Shown here piece by piece: positions 55,857 through 64,000 of a stretch of DNA of 64,000 bases. Under the pieces are notes generated by a model that was not told the origin of the DNA, did no database searches, and saw only the letters and a program-made list of their open reading frames with translations. The DNA comes from Heliocybe sulcata (lineage: Eukaryota; Basidiomycota; Agaricomycetes; Gloeophyllales; Gloeophyllaceae): NCBI GenBank assembly GCA_004369045.1, contig ML213503.1, forward strand, positions 3,203,697-3,267,696, written 5' to 3'. Made by a program: the position numbers and the translations under genes. The number at the start of each line of letters is the position of its first letter. Position 1 is the first letter of the stretch.

Positions 55857-58800
55857 CTACACGATAGGCGCAACAATATTACTTGTCGGTGTGGAGACTT
55901 GTGGTCCACTGCCATCCGTCGCCTTCTCTGCCTGGGGCACCGTACCATTTCCAGAACTTCCGTTCATATACCCTTTAGTTTCATCGCCGTGCAAGGATAC
56001 CGCTCGGATAGTCCGTCGATCCTCTTCGTCGTCAACGCTCTGCTCTAAGCGTGGATTACGTGCGTCACCGTTGCCTTCTGCCTCCGCTGGCAATTCTGCA
56101 CCATTCGAGACCGATCTCGAGGACTTCGAAGGGGGTTGCTCTGAACTTGACGACCGAAGTAAACCGAAGGGGGAAAGAGCGAATCGCGACATCCTCGAGA
56201 ACGTGCTACCTTCAGCAGCACTTGCCGCTGTAGGGGTCGTGCTTCCACTAACCGGGGACGTGATAGTTGACGTAGGCAGAGAGTCTTCCGTGAAGACGGA
56301 CAGATCCTCCGAGGGAGCAGGGGATTCTGCACGGGAAGAAGGCAGCGAATCCGCCGGAGCATGAAGGCTGAATTAAATCAAGCGGTACATAATCAAGACA
56401 GTTGCTAGTGATACAGCCGACCACTCACGGTAATTGCAGGCCCTTTCCAGCGCTGAGAGTTAGCAATAAGTTGTTTAAGTTAGGAAGGGTATATCGCGTA
56501 TCCGTTGCACGGAGATCGCGTTCCGTCATTAGCTACAACCACCACAATTATCAGTAGCTCTATACCGCACATTAGACAGTGAACTTACCATCTCAATGTC
56601 CTTATTCAATAAATATACACCGTATTCAAATCGGTACGTATCAACGCCTTTTGAGTAGAGAGGGAACCTAGCAAGGATCATTGGGGGGCAAACACAATGA
56701 AGTGGCGTTAACTTACATTCTAGGTCCAACCATGGCCGAGATCCCATCCTTGACCAGGCTCCTACTCCCTACGCAGGTGACCGGATATACCAACCTCTTC
56801 CCTAGGTATGCTGCTAGTAGTTGCACGACCTGTGCTGCATAACCCAAAGCAGTAGCCACCGTGTCTTCATTTACATCCTTCCGCGAAGGAACCGACAAGG
56901 GGGGCGCAGGGTCTGTCGTACCTGTAGGTATAGGCAGTGGCACATCAAGGATAGCATAGAGCAAGTCCGGCGTAGTCGCAAGCAGTTCGATAGGGAATAT
57001 ACTCGCAAGCGTCGCGATGAGTGTTGTGCGCACGGGAGGGAAATTACTGCGCAGAGATGACAACTGTTCTCTGCGAAGGCACGCAATCCGCTGTTTTAGT
57101 GGCCGTGAGAATGGTCATGTATTGATATCGTTGCGTACCGCATGTCTTCCAGCTCTTCCTCGGTCTCATGTTCGGCGAACATATCGAGCTGAAGCTCTTC
57201 CCGAGCCTGACGGAGAGTTTCCCTTCGCTGTCGTAGATCATCGTGCCGGGCGCGTATCCGATATCTCACTGCACCATACAGCGTTACTATGGTTTGAAGC
57301 GAAACAGGGACAGAGAGGAGACTCACAATCATCCGAAGCCCGGTCAACTTCGCCCTTCTCGGCTTGCAGTCGGTGTAACCACTCTTGCCGCTCCGACACT
57401 TCGCGTTTCTTTCAGCACGAAAACTTGAGAACGCAGCACAATATACGGAATAACAGGACAAGACAGGCAAATGACAGGCACGAAACAGGGACGACATAGC
57501 CGAAATTGCGAAGCAAGGCTTACCAGATCGCTTAACCCGTCGGCGACAAGCAGATCAACGTCATGTGCTACTTGGGAAAGCGACTGTTCGGTGTCTAATA
57601 TGCATGTCTGTAACGTGACTAGCCTTGGAAGATATCCAGCGCTCGTCAAACACGTACACCTGACATATATGGTAGTATAGCTTACCTGACGAGGTCCTGC
57701 CAACTGGCTGTCTTTGCACTCTCGGGATGTCTTTTGAGCCTCGCCAATAGCGAATCATTACGTTGCGCCCGCAGGTCTAGGGTCCTAGACTTTGCGCTCT
57801 CAAGTCCAGAGGCGGACGCAGGCACGATTATGTCTCCGGCACTCCTTAAAGTAGCGATATCGGGCTGCTCCGACTTATCGCCGGCTGGCGAAGACGGCCG
57901 GGACGAAGAGTCACTCGGAGACCGTGAGGGCACATAGTATGTGTGGCCGTGAGGGCCGAGCGTTATCGTTAGCGTATTGAAAGAAAGATGAGAGGGATGT
58001 GAGGTAAGCTATCCGAGGTGTATCATTGCGGTCAGAGCGTAATGCGACTAAGTCATGAAAGACCTACGTCGCCTGAGAAGCGTCTGAGCTCGGAAAACTT
58101 CACGTCCCACTTTTGCAGGAGTTGCCAAGTTGAATGAGTTGATCCAGAGTCTCCGTCGACGGCTTTCTCCTTGCCCTTGCCCATGGCTGACCTCTCATTT
58201 CCCCAGCCGCTCCCTACCTTCCCCCACAGCTCCAATCTCATCTCTTGAGCACTGAGATTGGTCCATGCGGGGAACTCGCGCCCAGAGCCGGGATCAAGGG
58301 AGAAGAGGGGATTTGTAGACGGAGCATGTATTGGCGAAATGTAGTCAGGAACCGCGCTTGAACTGGTAAGAGTTGCTGTAGATGGAAAGAACTGGGTGGA
58401 GGAGGGACTTCTAGGAGGAGCCTTGTCGTATAGACGAGAGCTCACAGCAGACTTCGTCCGAGCATGGGCGGACTTCGGAGTGGTGTGCCTTGGAAGGGGG
58501 CTGGCAGGAGGGGAAACTGTGATTGTCGACAGACTTGATGGAGACGACAATCCCAACCCCAGACGCTGAGATGCTGCAGTGCTTGTGGACGGACTGGACT
58601 TATGTCGTGAGGCAGAAGCGGGGTCCTTCTTAGTATCAGAACTCAGGGCCGGAGAAACAGGCCTCGAATCAGGAGGAGTCGAAGTGGCGTGGCGCAGTGA
58701 AGATAGTGCACCATCCACATCAGACTCCGGGAACGTGGACGGAACGGTTATCGTGATGAATGTCTCGACGAGCCGCGAGGTTATGACCTTCTCCAGACTC

Positions 58801-59427
58801 TTCTGTGAGTTATCAGGCAGCAGCCGGGACAGCTGAGGATGAGCCATGCTAGCCACATCATCCTCAGCAATTACAGCAGAGTTCGTGCCCAAGCTGCGAT
58901 ACGAGCCCGTGGATGTTGTCCGTTGTCGATGCGGTCGGACACCTGAAGGAGACCCATACGACTGGGACAACCGCCTCCCCGCCTGGGGGCTCGAGCGTGA
59001 GGGATCAATGAAGCTCACTTTCGACATAGTCCTTCGTCTAGGCTGCATATCCCCTGGTGTCGAAGCGTCATGGGCGTCCTCGCCCTCTTGCGAGCGACTT
59101 GTCCTGAGTGTCATAACGGAACTGGACGAGGTCTTGCGCCCTCTCCTTCTCCCTATGGTTAAGTCCAGATCATCCGAAAGACGTCCATGAGTGGTAAACT
59201 GTGATTGCTCGGAAGGCTGGGTCATGGCTGTGGCAAATGAATCGCGGACAGGGAATGGGGTAAGGTTCCGTACTTGCACCGCCGTCACATTTCGTAGCCT
59301 GCGCTAGAATTCAAGCAAATAGCTGAAGGTACCAGGCTAGTCATTGCATTGTACAAATACTCACGAGCATAAGAATGTCGTCTGTGGTATTGGGCTCCAT
59401 CACTTCATCCTGAGACTTGTAGCCCAT
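55857..59427 (-). CDS. UVRAG/Vps38-like subunit of PI3-kinase complex II
   Basis: Ten exons: complement(join(55857..56367, 56429..56532, 56589..56667, 56717..57070, 57139..57268, 57327..57408, 57524..57623, 57686..58008, 58068..59303, 59365..59427)), 2982 nt, 993 residues. Start MGYKSQDEVMEPNTTDDIL; then RRLRNVTAVQVRNLTPFPVRD shortened to VQVRNLTPFPVRD, typical of fungal family members; a long Ser-rich insert; a C2-like beta region (NTLTITLGPHGHTYYVP); coiled coils (about 550-650); and the BARA-like core with LVYPVTCVGSRSLV, FPLYSKGVDTYRFEYGVYLL and NKDIEMLM. This core defines Atg14/UVRAG proteins, which bind Vps34-Vps15-Vps30 and steer PI3P synthesis to endosomes. The C-terminal ~170 residues are disordered. 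Confidence 0.88.
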
Positions 59428-59775
59428 GCTTCACCTCGCGTGCCTTCCACGATACTCTTGAGCCTGCTTTATGACGAGGCAAGCCTGACCTGACGGATTG
59501 GTCCCGATACCAGGGCCCTGCAAAGCAGTAGTTTGAAGGACTTCAGAACTTAGAGCCAGGACGAGAACAGGCCATGTAACCGGACAAGGCTGGAGTGGCG
59601 AGTATTCATTCAGCTGTATATTCAGAAGTTGGAAGTTGCCACACGGGCCGGCCTTGCAGTGCAACTCTACGCGACTCTACCACCTCTCTCTCGTTCTCGG
59701 TTTTGAGATTAACACTGCGGTTATATAATTGCTGGATTTGCTTAGCATCAGCTATCTGTAATATTCATTTTGAGC
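59428..59775. promoter_or_regulatory. Divergent promoter region, UVRAG / acidic protein gene
   Basis: 348 bp between two divergent starts. A TTATATAA word near 59719 may be a TATA element for the plus-strand gene. Confidence 0.35.
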
Positions 59776-61414
59776 ATGCCTCCGAAACCTCGTCCGCGGA
59801 ATGCATCCACGGCACCCAAAGGCTCGCCTGCACTATCGGCAGCTAAACCACCTTCAACTAAAGATGCTCCTATGCCCCCGCCCCCGAATCCGCCTACTCC
59901 ACAAGCCATCCTAGAGCCTGAGATAACAGCACTTCAAGGTTGTCTAAGGGCGAGTATGCTTGTCCATGTCGGTCGGACAGGCATCGTGACATGTACTTTC
60001 AACAGAACACTATCGTGAAGACCGGCCAGATCTATCAATTTTATAGCGATGTATCCAGGCTGTGAGTGCTGCATGTTTCTTCATTCCGCTGGTCTAGCCT
60101 GGAATGCTCACGATATACCAGCGGCGTACAGGGGCATGCGCCTCCTCCGCCAAGGTCTCTGGTAGCTTCTGTAGGGCGAGAAGTGGAGAAATATGACCAG
60201 CTTTGTGATGCTATGGAGTCGCACTTAGTGAGTACCCGACGTGGTGTATGTTCTACTCCGTAGTGATCATATGTTAGCTTCGTGCCATAGCCGTACTTGA
60301 GCGGGACATCAGCCGGGAACGTAACCGTCTCCGGGAAGACGAGTTAGCTGCAAAGGCTTCAGAGGTCCAAGCTAAAGCCGACATTCAAGAAGTCGGTCCT
60401 CCAACGGCTCCTTCGTCACCCTCGGCCCAACCACAGCAAGCCACCATGCCTGCGAGCGACGATCCCATGCAGACCCAGCCTACACTATCCATGAGTCCGC
60501 CGAGCGGTGCTCTCGCACCCGCTCACAGTGGACGTAGACCATCCGCCATCTCCCTTTCATCCCTTCACCGCCCAGCATTCCCCCACAAACTCGACCTTTC
60601 ATCAACTGCTCTGAAACTGGATGAGGCAGACATCCTCGCGCATAGCGCGCTTGCATCGCCGGTAACGTTAGCGCCCAAGTCTGCACGGCCGACCGCGTCT
60701 ACGGAGTTTCCACCAGATTTCTTGTCCGGTCTCGCAGGTGCATCTGAGGCGCCTGTTGATATGGATCTGACCACTCCTGAACTTCACGCGAGTGGCAATG
60801 TAGACGCTGCTGGTACAGGGAACTCGGCGGACAAGCCCATTGAGCTGGACCTCGACATGGACGTCGATGCCGACATATTTGGTCCTCCACCTGGCTCATC
60901 TGATACCAACACAAATAATGCTGTCGAAGATCTCATCGGTCAAGGAGGCCTCTCTCCCCCACCAGGCTTGGACGAATCTGCGCACAAGGATCAGGATGGG
61001 ATAGCCATGGAGGGCATGGAGATATTCGGCGCTCTAGATCAAGCCAATGAGGGCCATGATATCTTCGGTTCCCTACACGGACCTGAAGACGGTGGTAGTA
61101 ACCCGCCTCCGCAACAAGATCAGCCAGATGAGTCATCTTCCACGGCAGCGCCATCACCAGGGTCCATTCTGGCCAGCTTCAACACTGGTGCTTCGACTGC
61201 GGACGGGAACGCGGCACACAGCGTACCAGGGTTGCAGTCCCCTTTCGACATGGGTTCTCTCGATCTCGGCGGCATGTCCAATGACTTCAATGCTGGCTTC
61301 GACTTTGGTTCTAGTTCGGGGAATGCTGACTTCTCGGAAATGGAGGCTCTCTTCAATCTGGGAGATGAGGACGGTTCTGGGCAGCAGAAGGATGGAGACG
61401 TCTCGACCTCCTAG
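59776..61414 (+). CDS. Acidic coiled-coil protein, possibly a Mediator tail subunit
   Basis: Best model: join(59776..59961, 60006..60061, 60122..60227, 60278..61414), 1485 nt, 494 residues. The last three exons are joined with confidence by frame (phase 2 at 60061, phase 0 at 60227). The first junction is uncertain: its donor is poor and the intron would be only 44 bp. A Pro/Ala/Lys-rich start leads to a helical region (TGQIYQFYSDVSRL, REVEKYDQLCDAMESHLLRA, IAVLERDISRERNRL). A Ser/Pro-rich linker follows, then a strongly acidic, Gly/Phe-rich C-terminus with repeated Asp-Ile-Phe-Gly words (DIFG at three places). A short helical head with an acidic, hydrophobic-dotted tail recalls Mediator Med2/Med29-type subunits or activators, but I do not recognise it firmly. 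Confidence 0.55.
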
Positions 61415-61954
61415 AATCATGTCTCGCCTGGCAGCAGATTATAGGATGCTTTTGTAATATGGAGACAATGTGGCGATGGTCTTGAAGTCAAACGTACCTG
61501 TGTTTAGGTGGTGGTCGTAGAGACCTGATATTACTAGAACTGCACCCGTCCAGGCGCCACGTTCGTGGCTCGCTAGCCTTGGCCTTCATGCATGAGGTCT
61601 TCGAGAACATCAGTATATAAGCGTGGGTATGCTCAACCCTACCAGATTACTATGCGTTCCCTCGACACTGTGGCATCTTAAGTCCGACGTGCTATGAATA
61701 TGTCTTAAGCTTAGAGGACGTTTATGTCGAGAATACAGTGCTTATTGATATACACTCTGTGCCATCAGGACTGATATATATCCATACAGATTCATACGAG
61801 TCATCATAACAAGGGATTTGGGCGCATACAGATCTGTCATACAAGACGAAACTTGTTTTTTGTACTTTCTACTTTATCTACTTTACTTTCTTGAGTAACT
61901 TTTCCCGGTCTTTTCGCAATGCAAGATAGAAGAGAAACGTCGTCCCAGTCACAG
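61415..61954. other. Intergenic; 3' flank of repeat-family copy 3
   Basis: From about 61812 the sequence matches the 3' flanks of copies 1 and 2 (minus strand). The match appears to fade near 61800. 61415-61800 has no gene recognised. Confidence 0.45.
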
Positions 61955-64000
61955 TCATAGCAAGCCGTCGTCCATAGAGCAGTCGTAGTCACAAGAGATA
62001 TCAGGAGTCGGCGGTTCCGGTAGCGCCGGCAGATACTGTTCTTGGTCCTCGAGCTGCTGGGTCCTCTCCTTAAGGGCTTGGAATTCCTCCGGCGTCGAGG
62101 GCATCATACCCTGTCGTTCCATCGCAAGCAAGTTCCGCATGTCGTACCGAACCGTCTGTCGCTGATTGATGGCGTCAAAATCGATCCTGAGGCGTTCTTC
62201 GAGAGAAGCCGTTGCGTCCAGATGGTCGACCTCCTCGCCACGTGCTGTCGATGCTGCCGCCTTCCGTCTCTTGCGAAGGCTCTTCCCATTCTTCTTCTCC
62301 GTCTGGGTTGTCGTCGTGGCCGAGAGTCTAGTGCCCGTCGAGAGGATGTCGTCCGAGTAGCCGTCGCGCCGCCGCTGAGCGTGTCGTTCTGCGATCGTAT
62401 GCCGGTCTAAGGGGAGTGCGTAGTCTCGAGACTGTCCCGCCGGAGGAGCCTTGCCTGCGTCGCCTTGTCTCGCGGCCCTCTTCCTCCTGCTCTCTTGCGT
62501 CTTGTCCAGCAGTTGCGTGATGCGTGCGTCCAGATTCGCGGCCTGCTCCAAGCGTCTCTTCCTCATTGCCAGCAGGTCGCTAGCGGGGGGAGAGCGAGTC
62601 TTGCGTGGGGAGGCAGAGGAGAGGTTAGTGGTGGCTGGGTATGTCTTGCCTGAGCCAGTTGGGTAGTCTTGCATAGCGCCTGGAGCATCGTGAGTGATGA
62701 TGGGCCTTGAAGGACGGAGTATAGGGGGGAGGCTCAAGTGTCGGAGTCTGGGAGCCGAAGCTTGGGAGATCGCTTGATAATTGCGCTTATTCTAGGAGAC
62801 GCCATGTTACACATGCAGCTGAACTATACGCAGATACGCACTGTTAAAGCCGAAATCGGTAGCATACGACCTTTACGGTCGGTGAGTCGGGGACCGGGGA
62901 GCGTAGTCTCAGTCCCAGTATCCTTAGTGAAGTACTGCGAGGAGGACTGTTAGACATGAAAGGACATGAAAAAGCAGGGCATACTATGGAGGCCGGAGAC
63001 GGCGGAGTATGTGTGATGTGCCCGTTGCGTTGCAGGAGACCGGGGGAGCGTAGTCTCGATCGGATTGTATGAGTCGGGGCATCCGGGCGGGGTATCAAGG
63101 CGGAGTCATGTGAAGGGGAAAGGTTACGAGAAGGAGCGAGGCCGGTGGACATGGGGTCCGATGATTGCAGGCTGCCAGTCGGCACCTGATAGATGCTGCA
63201 AGATGGATTGCAGTTCTAAAGGGAGTGATGTCAGATATTCATTACAACAAACAGCAAGCCAAACACTTACCAATGGAGCCAGGTGCTCACGCGTACAAGC
63301 TTCCAGGCCTTCTGGAGGCAAGAGACCGGGGAGCGTAGTCAGTGTCGGAGTATTGGAATTCAGGTAGTCGAGTTTTCTGGAGGCCGTAGAAGATGCGCGG
63401 CGAAGCGCAGAGTTCATGGTGTAAGTGGTAGGCCCGTTGCGTTTCAGGAGACCGGGGGAGCGTGATCTCGATCGGATTGTATGAGGAGGTGCATCCGGGC
63501 TAGGTGTGAGAGCGGTCTCGGTTGAAGAAGAAAGTTGAGGAGAAGGAATGAGGCCAGTGGACATAGGGTCCGGAAACTGGAGGCCGCTTGTCGGCGCATG
63601 ATAAGCATTGCAAGATTGCTTGCAGTCCTACACAGAATGAGGTTGGAGACTCAGGAAGCAGATCCGAAATCAGGCACTTACAGATGGAGCCAAAGGCTCA
63701 TGCGTAAAAGCTTCCAGGCCTTCTGGAGGCAAGAGACTGGGGAGCGTAGTCTCGGTCGGAGTATTGGAATTCAGGTAGTCGGGTTTTGTGAAGGCCATGG
63801 AAGACGCGCGGCAAAGCGCAGGGCTCGTAGGGCCATCATGAGAGTCCCATACGAGCGGTGACTGAGGGACAGAATATTAGCTATAAACGCCTCAACTGAT
63901 TCCGAAGCAAGGCTCACCGATTTTATATCGCCCGTTTGTGTAATTGATTTATACGTCGACTCCAGAATGGCACTGAGTTCACTTGAAGCCGATGAAGAGT
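61955..64000 (-). CDS. Unknown membrane-anchored repeat-module protein, copy 3, 5' end outside window
   Basis: The visible model is complement(join(61955..62791, 62842..62934, 62985..63215, 63271..63627, 63682..63861, 63918..>64000)), with the same six-exon layout and the same exon lengths (93, 231, 357, 180) as copy 1; every visible complete exon is a multiple of three. The first exon is cut by the window edge: the visible part encodes ELSAILESTYKSITQ-like sequence. The C-terminal exon contains DYPTGSGKTYPATT, Arg/Lys-rich helix, TTTTQTEKKNGKSLRKR, EEVDHLDATASLEERLRIDF and ends CSMDDGLL. The conserved layout in copies 1 and 3 argues that the six-exon form is the normal one. Function unknown. 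Confidence 0.6.
62888..63753 (-). repeat. Short DNA word array in repeat-family copy 3
   Basis: Five copies of the GAGACTACGCTCCC(C)/GGTCTC word (minus strand) near 62888, 63038, 63323, 63447 and 63732, at the same alternating spacing as in copies 1 and 2; those at 63323 and 63447 carry changes within the GAGACTAC part. Confidence 0.75.

Overview
The window looks like nuclear DNA of a basidiomycete fungus, probably an Agaricomycete. Genes are dense and on both strands, almost all are split by many 45-75 bp introns, some exons are as short as 7-20 nt, and the gene set is fungal: an RNA-dependent RNA polymerase of the quelling type, PARP, VAC8, a fungal AIM9/Fmp29 kinase-like protein, a secreted GH16 glucanase and a tRNA-Lys with an intron. 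All exon-intron models were built by eye from splice signals, frame continuity and family knowledge. Most complete models close with a total length divisible by three, but none is backed by RNA.

Layout. 0-4 kb: 3' part of a FAD-dependent amine-oxidase-like gene, then AIM9. 4-5 kb: repeat debris, including a possible short inverted-repeat element and a structured repeat with a second copy at 33.3 kb. 5-13 kb: RdRP (minus) and PARP (plus) share a divergent promoter region. 13-16 kb: a cullin-N-terminus-like protein and a class 1 dihydroorotate-dehydrogenase-like gene, tail to tail. 16.4-18.8 kb: copy 1 of an unrecognised multi-exon repeat-protein family. 19.6-26.7 kb: MFAP1 (spliceosome), TRAPPC5/Trs31 (vesicle tethering) and a BTB/POZ protein. 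27.5-30.3 kb: copy 2 of the unknown family. 30.3-33.7 kb: a gene-poor stretch with a decayed GST-like gene and repeats. 33.7-44.7 kb: VAC8, GH16, a SprT-type protease and an acetyl-CoA transporter. 45-54.3 kb: a GYF-domain protein, tRNA-Lys, ribosomal protein S29 and a Pumilio protein, all linked to translation. 55.9-61.4 kb: UVRAG/Vps38 and an acidic coiled-coil protein that I do not recognise with certainty. 62-64 kb: copy 3 of the unknown family, running off the right edge.

The most unusual content is the three-copy family (16.4-18.8, 27.5-30.3 and 62.0-64.0 kb). Each copy encodes an N-terminal membrane-spanning exon, then exons built from one Pro/Ser/Thr-rich module, then a charged C-terminal exon. 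A short DNA word, GAGACTACGCTCCC(C) followed by GGTCTC, recurs in every copy. It is read alternately in two different frames, and a one-base length difference returns both readings to the same Pro-Gly-Leu ending. I know of no described family with this structure.
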